IMG/VR virus record: IMGVR_UViG_3300030104_002792
Span: 24,073-45,281 of that record
Direction: 5' to 3' (one strand)
Origin: a virus
Length of the DNA stretch: 21,209 nucleotides
Below the pieces are notes generated by a model. That model was not told where the DNA came from and ran no database searches. It was given only the letters and a program-made list of their open reading frames with translations. The position numbers and the translations under genes are program-made. Shown here piece after piece: positions 1-6,741 of this stretch (its first letter is position 1; each line of letters begins with the position of its first letter).

Positions 1-48
1 CCTACCAGTCGGGTCTCAGATAGTAAGGTAAAAATCTACTCAATGTAG
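1..48 (+). CDS. Probable C-terminal tail of an upstream gene (partial)
   Basis: Frame 1 is open from the first base of the window to a TAG at 46-48 and would encode the last 15 residues of a protein (PTSRVSDSKVKIYSM). The other two forward frames close within 30 bases. The codons (AGT CGG GTC TCA) are less AT-biased than in the genes that follow, which would fit a gene outside the glycan block. The piece is too short to assign a family, and it could be chance open frame. Confidence 0.35.
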   Translation, partial: PTSRVSDSKVKIYSM

Positions 49-62
49 CAATGCCCCTTACT
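22..62. other. Nested inverted repeat between the upstream tail and the glycan block
   Basis: AGTAAGG at 22-28 is the exact reverse complement of CCTTACT at 56-62. Inside the loop, CTAC at 36-39 pairs with GTAG at 45-48 around a 5-base loop. The stem straddles the TAG stop of the upstream reading frame. No T-tract follows, so it is not a standard rho-independent terminator. It could shape the end of the upstream transcript or be chance. Confidence 0.25.
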
Positions 63-97
63 TGTTGGTAAACATGAACCCAACCTCCCACCCTAAC

Positions 98-106
98 TAT
101 ATAAAC
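98..106 (+). promoter_or_regulatory. Possible phage-late-like or -10 promoter element
   Basis: TATATAAAC lies about 18 bases before the ATG of the first complete gene, in the only non-coding stretch of any length. It resembles the TATAAATA-type element of T4-like late promoters, but not perfectly. No -35 hexamer sits at normal spacing: TTGTTG at 62-67 is about 30 bases away. In AT-rich DNA such strings are common, so this rests mainly on position. Confidence 0.22.
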
Positions 107-123
107 AGAATTATCATATTGAT

Positions 124-1149
124 ATGAAAAGAGTTTTAATTACTGGTGGTGCTGGATTCATTGCTCACCATCTTATTGGACAGATTCTTGAGACTACTGA
201 TTGGGAAGTAGTAAGTTTAGATAGATTGGATTATAGTGGAAATCTAAATCGTCTTCATGATATTATGCTATCCTTTGATCCTGAAGTAAGGAAGCGTGTG
301 AAGATTGTTCATCATGATCTTAAGGCAGAATTAAATCCTTTGGTTCGTAGTGAAGTTGGAAAGGTAGATTATATTTTACATCTTGCTGCTGGTTCTCATG
401 TTGACAGAAGTATTGATTATCCAATGGAATTTGTATTGGATAATATTGTAGGTACTGCTAACATTCTTGAGTTTGCTAGAACTCAAAAAGATAATCTTGA
501 GAGGTTTGTATATTTTAGCACTGATGAAGTATTCGGTCCTGCTCCTGATGGGATTAAGTATAAAGAGAATGATAGGTATAATTCAACTAATCCATATAGT
601 GCAACTAAAGCAGGTGCAGAGGAATTAGCAGTTGCTTATGAGAATACATATGGTCTTCCCATTTATGTTACTCATACTATGAATGTCTTTGGGGAACGTC
701 AGCATCCAGAGAAGTTTATTCCTATGTGTATTAAGAGAGCACGGGATGGTGAGACTGTAACTATTCATAGTGATAGGACAAAAACAATTGCAGGTTCAAG
801 ACATTATATACATGCTGAAGATGTTTCATCTGCAGTTCTATTTCTTTTAAATTATGAAGGAACATTTGAACCTACATGGGGTAATGCTAAGTGTCCTAAG
901 TTTAATATTGTTGGATCAGAAGAATTAAATAATCTTGAATTGGCAACTATTATTGCAGAAGCACAAGGTAAAAAACTTAAGTATGAGATGGTAGACTTCC
1001 ATTCATCACGTCCTGGACATGACTTACGTTATGCACTAGATGGTAATAAGATGAAGGAGTTAGGATGGGTTCCTGCTAAGTCTGTTCGTGAAAGAATTGC
1101 TGATGTAACTAAGTGGACATTGGAGAATAATCGTTGGATTACTCTGTAA
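124..1149 (+). CDS. NDP-sugar 4,6-dehydratase, RmlB-like extended SDR
   Basis: Cytosolic NAD-dependent enzyme of the extended short-chain dehydrogenase family, most like dTDP-glucose 4,6-dehydratase, which converts an NDP-hexose to the 4-keto-6-deoxy sugar. The Rossmann motif GGAGFIA is at residues 8-14. The 4,6-dehydratase triplet Thr-Asp-Glu (133-135, in STDEVFG) and the catalytic Tyr158/Lys162 pair (NPYSATK) are intact. The length of 341 aa is normal. The usual RmlB segment around the C-terminal substrate site is replaced by SRHYIHAED, so the nucleotide may not be dTDP. No RmlA, RmlC or RmlD is visible, so the 4-keto sugar must be used by another enzyme here or in the host. It heads the block, has no clear Shine-Dalgarno, and is followed by the largest gap in the cluster (26 bases). 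The SDR class is certain; the substrate is inferred. Confidence 0.85.
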   Translation: MKRVLITGGAGFIAHHLIGQILETTDWEVVSLDRLDYSGNLNRLHDIMLSFDPEVRKRVKIVHHDLKAELNPLVRSEVGKVDYILHLAAGSHVDRSIDYPMEFVLDNIVGTANILEFARTQKDNLERFVYFSTDEVFGPAPDGIKYKENDRYNSTNPYSATKAGAEELAVAYENTYGLPIYVTHTMNVFGERQHPEKFIPMCIKRARDGETVTIHSDRTKTIAGSRHYIHAEDVSSAVLFLLNYEGTFEPTWGNAKCPKFNIVGSEELNNLELATIIAEAQGKKLKYEMVDFHSSRPGHDLRYALDGNKMKELGWVPAKSVRERIADVTKWTLENNRWITL

Positions 1150-1175
1150 TATATACTAATAGAAATTAACAAGTC

Positions 1176-2306
1176 ATGGGTAAGTATGTTAGAAAGGCAC
1201 TTGTATTAGGTGCTGGTGGATTCATTGGAAGTCATATGGTTAAGAGACTTCGCAAAGAAGGTTATTGGGTAAGGGGAGTAGATTTAAAATATCCAGAGTT
1301 TACAGAGACAGAAGCAGATGAGTTCATTCAAGGAGACTTGCGTGAACCATCTTTTGTTCGTAAGTGCTTAGAGTATAAGGGCACTGGCGGGAAGTTCTAT
1401 GAAGAAATTCCTTATAAGTATGTTCATCCATTTGATGAGATCTATCAGTTTGCTGCTGACATGGGTGGTGCAGGATTTGTATTCACTGGTGAGAACGATG
1501 CTGAAATCATGCAGAACTCAGTTACTATCAATCTTAATGTATTAGAGCAGCAGAGATTGATGAATAAGGAACATGATAGAAATTATACTAAGATATTTTA
1601 TTCTGGTTCTGCTTGCATGTATCCAGAACATAATCAATTAGACCCCGATAACCCCGATTGCCGTGAAGATTCCGCATACCCAGCTGCACCAGATTCCGAA
1701 TATGGATGGGAGAAACTTTTTTCAGAGAGATTGTACTTGGCTTACAATCGTAATCATGGCATTCCTGTTAGGATTGCCCGTTATCATAATATCTTTGGTC
1801 CCGAAGGAACTTGGGACGGTGGAAGAGAGAAGGCACCAGCTGCAATCTGCCGCAAAGTTGCTCTCGCAGAGAAGCAAGGTGGATCTATCGAGGTGTGGGG
1901 AGACGGTTTACAAACTCGTTCCTTCTTGTACATTGATGAATGCATCGAAGCAACTAGAAGATTAATGGATTCTAATTTCTTAGGACCAGTTAATATTGGA
2001 TCGGAAGAAATGGTTACTATTAATCAGTTAGTTGATACTACTGCTAAGGTTGCTGGTAAAATAATAGAGAAGAAACATATAGATGGACCACTTGGTGTTC
2101 GTGGTCGTAACTCTAATAATGATCTTGTAAGAGAGAAGTTAGGATGGGATTATTCACAGACTCTTGAAGAGGGTATTACAAAAACTTATAAATGGATTAG
2201 TTCTCAAATAAGTGGAAATGGAAGTATCATTATAGGAACTGGTGATTTAGATGAAAATATGATTACATTAAATTTTCATGAATATGATATGCAGCAGCGA
2301 GAATGA
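1176..2306 (+). CDS. GDP-mannose 3,5-epimerase homologue
   Basis: Extended SDR matching plant GDP-mannose 3,5-epimerase (GME), which interconverts GDP-D-mannose with GDP-L-galactose and GDP-L-gulose. The NAD motif GAGGFIG is at 12-18. GME signatures are easy to see: ADMGGAGF (94-101), SGSACMYPE (143-151), YHNIFGPEGTW (203-213), GGREKAPAA (215-223) and WGDGLQTRSF further on. Catalytic residues known in Arabidopsis GME (Cys145, Tyr174, Lys178, Lys217) correspond to Cys147, Tyr176, Lys180 and Lys219, a constant offset of two. The last 30 or so residues (after WISSQIS) form an extra tail. Bases of roughly 1640-1960 use many C-ending codons, unlike the flanks. The gene overlaps the next by ATGA. 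Family very likely; the product sugar in vivo is inferred. Confidence 0.88.
   Translation: MGKYVRKALVLGAGGFIGSHMVKRLRKEGYWVRGVDLKYPEFTETEADEFIQGDLREPSFVRKCLEYKGTGGKFYEEIPYKYVHPFDEIYQFAADMGGAGFVFTGENDAEIMQNSVTINLNVLEQQRLMNKEHDRNYTKIFYSGSACMYPEHNQLDPDNPDCREDSAYPAAPDSEYGWEKLFSERLYLAYNRNHGIPVRIARYHNIFGPEGTWDGGREKAPAAICRKVALAEKQGGSIEVWGDGLQTRSFLYIDECIEATRRLMDSNFLGPVNIGSEEMVTINQLVDTTAKVAGKIIEKKHIDGPLGVRGRNSNNDLVREKLGWDYSQTLEEGITKTYKWISSQISGNGSIIIGTGDLDENMITLNFHEYDMQQRE
1642..1658 (+). repeat. Tandem 8-base repeat inside the epimerase gene
   Basis: ACCCCGAT occurs at 1642-1649 and again at 1651-1658, one base apart (a 9-base, three-codon period), encoding Asp-Pro-Asp then Asn-Pro-Asp. It sits at the start of the locally GC-richer stretch. 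It is probably a small in-frame duplication in a surface loop next to the catalytic Cys segment. Confidence 0.5.
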
Positions 2307-3373
2307 TTAAGATTTATACTTATTCTCATAATAGACCTGATCTAATACCTCTTCAATATGAAAGTATAAAGAAACATGTTAAAGATGATTTTGAATTTAT
2401 TGTCTTTAATAATGAAAGGGCAGGTTCTAATCCCTTTAGTGGTTATTCTCCTGAAAGAGTTCAGGAGATTTTTGATGTTTGTAAGAGATTGAATATACAA
2501 TGTATAAGAGTTGATCTAGACCCAGAACTTCAATTTATTAATGGGTATCAGCAGTTTGCTGGTGATTCATTTATGGGTGATGGAAGTCATGCCTGTGGGT
2601 ATGCTTTTAGTTGGGGATGGAAACATCATATCTCTAAGAATGATTGTGTATCTATGATCATTGATTCTGATATGTTCTTTATAAAGGATATATCAATTGA
2701 GGATGTGATGGAGGATAATAATTTAGCATTCATTCCTTCTCATAGGTATAGTGCTAAGTATCAGGATGAAGAGAACCGTGGTTCAATTGCTTTAAGGTAT
2801 CCTTGGAACGGTATTGTAATTGCAGATATTCCTAATATGCCAAACCCCTCAGAACTTAAATGGGGATTGGGTATGGTTAATGGACAAGCTTGTGATGTTG
2901 GTGGTGAGGGTTATAAGTATCTTCTTGACTATCAGAATGAATTGAGAATTAAATATATCGATCATGTAAGTATTCAGAGAGATGCATACTCTGGTGATGA
3001 GCACACACCCCCAGATGGTTATATTGAAATGGGGTTGAATGGATGTGCCCCTATGCATGTCAATTTAGATAATAATGAATTTGTAATATTAGATTATCAA
3101 GAATCAAATAAGAGAACTTTTCCTCATCAGAAAGAAAGAGAAGAGTATTGGCAATATCTTCATGACTGTTTTTCTTATATGGTGCAGTATGCTGCTAAGT
3201 ATGAATTTCCTAAACCAACTTTTATTGACTTGATTAAGTTTGAAGTAGATGATAATATGGAAGACGCATTCATCTTACATTATAAGAATGCCAGTAATGG
3301 TAATGCTTGGCAGTCTGATGAATATAATAGTAAAAAAACAAAAGCTTTATCTAATGTATTATCTGAATTATGA
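2303..3373 (+). CDS. Putative GT-A fold glycosyltransferase, unassigned family
   Basis: 356 aa, soluble, with no signal peptide or membrane segment. The N-terminus (IKIYTYSHNRPDL) reads like the first beta strand of a GT-A nucleotide-sugar domain. A hydrophobic strand followed by Asp-Ser-Asp (121-123, in MIIDSDMFFI) looks like the metal-binding DXD motif of GT-A transferases. Between them lies an aromatic segment (AFSWGWKHH, 101-109). I do not recognise a specific GT family, and the C-terminal 150 residues show no motif I can name. It overlaps both neighbours by 4 bases (ATGA) and lies between two SDRs, which fits a transferase using a sugar made next door. Glycosyltransferase function is inferred from the DXD-like motif and context only. 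Confidence 0.6.
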   Translation: MIKIYTYSHNRPDLIPLQYESIKKHVKDDFEFIVFNNERAGSNPFSGYSPERVQEIFDVCKRLNIQCIRVDLDPELQFINGYQQFAGDSFMGDGSHACGYAFSWGWKHHISKNDCVSMIIDSDMFFIKDISIEDVMEDNNLAFIPSHRYSAKYQDEENRGSIALRYPWNGIVIADIPNMPNPSELKWGLGMVNGQACDVGGEGYKYLLDYQNELRIKYIDHVSIQRDAYSGDEHTPPDGYIEMGLNGCAPMHVNLDNNEFVILDYQESNKRTFPHQKEREEYWQYLHDCFSYMVQYAAKYEFPKPTFIDLIKFEVDDNMEDAFILHYKNASNGNAWQSDEYNSKKTKALSNVLSEL

Positions 3374-4257
3374 TTGCGGAAACAGTTAAGTATGAAGGTA
3401 AGAAACGAGTTCTTATTCTTGGATCCAGTGGACAGATAGGTGCTCATTTAACTGAGTATCTAAAGGCAAAGGATTATGATGTCAGAGAGTTTGATGCTGT
3501 TAATGGAGAGCATCAAGACATGACTGAAATTCCTAATATAGAATTGCATAGGAATATAATGGTAGCAGATTTTATTTTCTTCCTTGCATTTGATGTAGGT
3601 GGTTCTCATTACTTAAAGAAGTATCAACATACATTTAACTTTATTAATAATAATACTAGAGTGATGGCAAATGCTTTTACTCTGATTGAGAAGTATAATA
3701 AACCATTTGTATTTGCATCATCTCAGATGAGTAATATGAGTTACTCACCTTATGGTGTAATGAAGAGAGTTGGGGAACTATATACTAAATCCTTGGGTGG
3801 ATTGATTGTTAAGTTCTGGAATGTATATGGAATTGAAAGGGACATGGAGAAAGCACATGTCATTACTGATTTCATCAGGAAAGGATTTGAAACTGGTACT
3901 ATTGACATGATGACAGATGGCACGGAAGAAAGGGAATTTTTATATGCTGAAGATTGCTGTGAAGCGTTGGAAACGCTCATGGAGCAATATTCTGATTTCA
4001 CTAGTGACGACGAGTTGCATATTACTAGTGCTGTTTCTACAAGTATTCTGGAGATTGCACAGCAAATTCAGTTATATTTTGGGGGTATATCGAAGGAGGT
4101 GCAGATTGTCCCGTCATCCTCGAAGGATGAGGTGCAGAAAGACGCTAGAAATATACCAGATACATACATCAGAAAATGGTGGAAACCAAAAACCAATATA
4201 ACTCTTGGTATAGGAAAAGTATTTGAGGAGATGAAAAAGGATTATGAAAATATTTGA
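3370..4257 (+). CDS. NAD-dependent epimerase/dehydratase (short extended SDR)
   Basis: 295 aa extended SDR of the WcaG/NAD-dependent epimerase group. The nucleotide-binding loop GSSGQIG is at 18-24 and the catalytic pair is Tyr128/Lys132 (SPYGVMK), with a Ser-Ser pair at 117-118 (FASSQMS) as the usual third element. The later motif FWNVYG (149-154) and the segment REFLYAEDCCEAL are typical of sugar-nucleotide SDRs. It lacks the Cys expected of GDP-fucose synthase and the TDE triplet of 4,6-dehydratases, so it is more likely an epimerase or 4-ketoreductase acting on the product of a neighbouring dehydratase. It overlaps the upstream gene by 4 bases and the downstream gene by 14. Its 3' third is locally GC-richer and contains two hairpins and an imperfect duplication, listed separately. 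Substrate unknown. Confidence 0.78.
   Translation: MIAETVKYEGKKRVLILGSSGQIGAHLTEYLKAKDYDVREFDAVNGEHQDMTEIPNIELHRNIMVADFIFFLAFDVGGSHYLKKYQHTFNFINNNTRVMANAFTLIEKYNKPFVFASSQMSNMSYSPYGVMKRVGELYTKSLGGLIVKFWNVYGIERDMEKAHVITDFIRKGFETGTIDMMTDGTEEREFLYAEDCCEALETLMEQYSDFTSDDELHITSAVSTSILEIAQQIQLYFGGISKEVQIVPSSSKDEVQKDARNIPDTYIRKWWKPKTNITLGIGKVFEEMKKDYENI
3963..3977. repeat. Intragenic hairpin, 6-base stem
   Basis: AGCGTT (3963-3968) and AACGCT (3972-3977) are exact reverse complements separated by a 3-base loop. The arms use codons rare in this window (GCG, ACG). It lies in the coding sequence of the short SDR. A stem this size is expected several times by chance in 21 kb. Confidence 0.4.
4090..4138 (+). 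repeat. Imperfect direct repeat containing a 7-base hairpin
   Basis: TCGAAGGAGGTGCAGA at 4090-4105 recurs at 4120-4138 with a 3-base insertion (TCGAAGGATGAGGTGCAGA), giving the protein repeat SKEVQ / SKDEVQ. Overlapping the second copy, TCATCCT (4114-4120) and AGGATGA (4124-4130) form a perfect stem around a CGA loop. This is the most GC-rich part of the short SDR gene and looks like a small in-frame duplication. Confidence 0.55.
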
Positions 4258-5020
4258 TTGTTTTATTTTTAATCATGAGGTAGAACTCTTAGAGATAAGA
4301 TTAAATATCTTGAATGATTATGTTGATAAGTTTATTATTACTGAAGGTGATATGACTTTCTCTGGATTACCCAAAGAGAGTCATTTTTTAAATAATAAAG
4401 AAAGATTTGCTAAGTGGGAAGATAAGATTATATTAAATCAAATTAATATTCCAGAGTGTGAGAGTCCTTGGCACAGAGAGATATATTCTAGAAATGCTAT
4501 GGTGAATCTTGATATCTTTAATGATGATGATTTAATTATTATGAGTGATGGTGATGAGATACCTAATCCAGAAATATTAGAACAAGCATCTGAATGGGTT
4601 TCTGATGATACTCATTTTACATTCGAACAATCTTGTTATGCTTATTGGATGAATAATTTATATTCTGACAAGTGGTTTGGCACTAGAGCAGCTACTTATA
4701 AGTATGTTAATAATACTACTGTTGATGATATACGTGAAGGCACAGAGGATGAAAGTAAAATTACTGGATCTGTTATAACTAATGGTGGATGGCATTTTAC
4801 ATATTTGGGTAATGAAGATCACATTCGACAGAAAATTAATTCTTTCTGCGATAGACACTTTGATGTTCCAGAAGTAACTGAAAATATTTCTAAGAACTTA
4901 GATGGTGGAACTGATGTTCTTAATAGAACTCATATAAGTTATAGGAGAGTTGATCTTGATGATTCATTTCCACAATATATAATTGACAACCAAGAGAAGT
5001 ATTCACACTTAATTAAATGA
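4244..5020 (+). CDS. GT17-like glycosyltransferase
   Basis: 258 aa protein of the GT17 family, whose eukaryotic founder is the beta-1,4-N-acetylglucosaminyltransferase that bisects N-glycans (MGAT3). The family pattern is clear: an N-terminal FDCFIFNHEVELLEIRLN stretch (4-21), VDKFIITEG (27-35), a Ser-Gly-x-Pro-Lys stretch (40-44), the DXD-like acidic motif SDGDEIP (101-107), and GGWHFTYLG near residue 180. Bacterial and viral members of about 250-300 aa lack the membrane anchor, as here, so it should act in the cytosol on a nucleotide sugar. Donor and acceptor cannot be read from sequence. The start at 4244 gives a 14-base overlap with the preceding SDR and preserves the family N-terminus. 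The 3' end overlaps the next gene by ATGA. Confidence 0.78.
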   Translation: MKIFDCFIFNHEVELLEIRLNILNDYVDKFIITEGDMTFSGLPKESHFLNNKERFAKWEDKIILNQINIPECESPWHREIYSRNAMVNLDIFNDDDLIIMSDGDEIPNPEILEQASEWVSDDTHFTFEQSCYAYWMNNLYSDKWFGTRAATYKYVNNTTVDDIREGTEDESKITGSVITNGGWHFTYLGNEDHIRQKINSFCDRHFDVPEVTENISKNLDGGTDVLNRTHISYRRVDLDDSFPQYIIDNQEKYSHLIK

Positions 5021-6060
5021 TTGTATCTGAAATTTATAATGGTTCTGGTTTAGGAAATCAGATATGGAATATAGTAGCACCAAGATGTATTGCAGAACAT
5101 AGAGGATTTAGATGGGGTGTAAGAAGAGATACTACAAACAGTGCTCAAGGAAGTAGTAAAATACCATCTGTGGGGTTAAAAACATTTAAAGGATGTCAGT
5201 TCCTACCACATATAGATTTTGGTGATGAGGTTATTGGTGGTGTAACTTCTGTTGAAGGACAAGAACCAGATAGATTACCAGACGGAATTGAATATTATGC
5301 CAGAGAAAGAGTAGATGAATACCCTACAAGTATTCATGCACTTCAGAATGAAGATGCGATGTTCTATGATGATCTACTTTATAATACTATTCCAGACAAC
5401 ACTAAGGTTGATGGAACATTTCAGAGATTAAGGTATATTAATGATCGTAAGAGTGATATTGTACAGTGGTTGAAACCAAGTATTGAAGTAATAGATTATA
5501 GTAGTGATGATTTTTGTGTAATACAATTTAGGGGTGGTGAATATTTGATTACTTCTGCATGGTGTCCTCCTGAGTATTATAGAATGGCAGCAGATAGAAT
5601 GTTAGAGATTAACCCTAACATGAAGTTTGGTGTAATAACTGATGATCCAGAGAATGCTAAGAAGTATATTCCTTGGGCACCTATCATAGGAGCATCTGCC
5701 ATGGAATCTCAAGATCCTCTTGCACATCTTCAGGGTTCAGGATTCTATGAGTATAAAGGTGGTCCGATAGGTATTGATTATTCTATTCTACATAATGCTG
5801 TTCATTCTATTTTAACTTCATCTACATTTGCTTTCTGGCCAGCATGGACTAATACTAAAGCAAAGAATATTATTGCTCCTAAGTATTGGAATGATTATAA
5901 ACGTTCTGATGGATATTGGAGAGGAGATGATAATATTGTAGATGATTGGTTGTATATTAATACGACTGGTGCTATAATGAATGGAGTTGATTGTAAGGAC
6001 GAATATAGAGAGTATAGAAAAAAACATACTTTCTATAATGATAAACCAGAAGTCGTATGA
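5017..6060 (+). CDS. Divergent GT11-like (fucosyltransferase superfamily) protein
   Basis: 347 aa, longer than the other two GT11 proteins here. It has the N-terminal GLGNQIW (11-17), corresponding to the GT11 GNQMFQYA loop, and a C-terminal SSTFAFWPAWT (268-278), corresponding to SSFSWWGAWL. The central motif that is HxRRGD in classical alpha-1,2-fucosyltransferases reads VIQFRGGEY (168-176): the Arg is retained (Arg172), the His is replaced by Gln170, and the acidic residue is Glu. GT11 enzymes are GT-B fold and use GDP-beta-L-fucose, the Arg contacting the diphosphate. A roughly 100-residue insertion before the central motif and a 60-residue C-terminal tail are unlike typical members. It probably still binds a GDP-L-sugar, but donor specificity is uncertain. 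ATGA overlaps on both sides. Confidence 0.68.
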   Translation: MIVSEIYNGSGLGNQIWNIVAPRCIAEHRGFRWGVRRDTTNSAQGSSKIPSVGLKTFKGCQFLPHIDFGDEVIGGVTSVEGQEPDRLPDGIEYYARERVDEYPTSIHALQNEDAMFYDDLLYNTIPDNTKVDGTFQRLRYINDRKSDIVQWLKPSIEVIDYSSDDFCVIQFRGGEYLITSAWCPPEYYRMAADRMLEINPNMKFGVITDDPENAKKYIPWAPIIGASAMESQDPLAHLQGSGFYEYKGGPIGIDYSILHNAVHSILTSSTFAFWPAWTNTKAKNIIAPKYWNDYKRSDGYWRGDDNIVDDWLYINTTGAIMNGVDCKDEYREYRKKHTFYNDKPEVV

Positions 6061-6740
6061 TGTTTAACACTGATAATATAACATACAGTAATGATCCTTT
6101 TGATCATTGGATACTTGATGATTTTTTAGATGTTAATGATGCTAAGAAATTAAGTTCACAATTTATTGATTATGATAATCCTACTGAAGAGATTATACAT
6201 TATAAAGGATGGATTGGTGAGAAGAGAACATGTAATAGATGGGATAGATTTCCACCATTAACTTATAGTACATTTACTAATTTGTTATCGATGGATTTTA
6301 TTTCTAAACTTTCTGAGATTACTGGTATATCACCACTTTATCCTGATATAGGATTACATGGTGGTGGATGGCACATGAGTGGTAAAGGTGGAAGTCTTGC
6401 CATGCATTTAGATTATTCTATTCATCCTAAAATAAATCTTCAAAGAAAATTAAATCTTATAATTTATCTTGAAGAAGATTATGATCCTGCATGGGGTGGC
6501 AGTCTTCAATTCTGGTCTCATGATGATGAGAATAAAAAACCCCTTAAAAAAATAAAAGAAATTGAACCTGTATTTAATAAGGCTATATTATTTGATACAA
6601 CACAACATTCTTGGCACGGGTTTCCTGAACCCATTAACCCTCCACAGGGAAAAATGAGAAAAAGTTTTGCTGTTTATTATATGACTGATATAACTTCTAC
6701 AGCAGAAGAAAGATACAGAGCACGTTACGTGGGAGTTTAA
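6057..6740 (+). CDS. 2-oxoglutarate/Fe(II)-dependent oxygenase
   Basis: 227 aa double-stranded beta-helix dioxygenase of the prolyl-4-hydroxylase-like group common in marine phages. The iron-binding facial triad is His117-x-Asp119 (MHLDY) and His187 (SWHGFPEP), and Arg201 (RKSFAVYY) is placed to bind the 2-oxoglutarate C5 carboxylate. YDPAWGGSLQFW (142-153) is the usual strand between them. It couples decarboxylation of 2OG to hydroxylation of an unknown substrate. Since every neighbour is a glycan gene and it overlaps the upstream transferase by 4 bases, the substrate may be a sugar, a glycan carrier or a protein residue later glycosylated. Phage members elsewhere have been proposed to act on tail proteins or in nucleotide or nitrogen metabolism, so the role here is inference. 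Confidence 0.87.
   Translation: MMFNTDNITYSNDPFDHWILDDFLDVNDAKKLSSQFIDYDNPTEEIIHYKGWIGEKRTCNRWDRFPPLTYSTFTNLLSMDFISKLSEITGISPLYPDIGLHGGGWHMSGKGGSLAMHLDYSIHPKINLQRKLNLIIYLEEDYDPAWGGSLQFWSHDDENKKPLKKIKEIEPVFNKAILFDTTQHSWHGFPEPINPPQGKMRKSFAVYYMTDITSTAEERYRARYVGV
6731..6735 (+). promoter_or_regulatory. Ribosome binding site of the DUF5672 gene
   Basis: GGGAG lies 6 bases before the ATG at 6742 and just before the TAA of the oxygenase gene. It is one of only three clear Shine-Dalgarno sequences in the window. It occurs at a junction without start/stop overlap, so translation here probably initiates independently. Confidence 0.6.
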
Positions 6741-6741
6741 A

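Noticed and set aside
3917-4201. Alternate + frame of 94 codons inside the short SDR gene
   Set aside because: It overlaps the intact SDR frame fully and encodes a basic, motif-free product; it is a by-product of the locally GC-richer codons.
3370-4257. Short SDR as GDP-L-fucose synthase (Fcl)
   Set aside because: The catalytic Cys context and the YPK-type segment of Fcl are absent, and the Tyr-x-x-x-Lys surroundings (SPYGVMK) do not match it.
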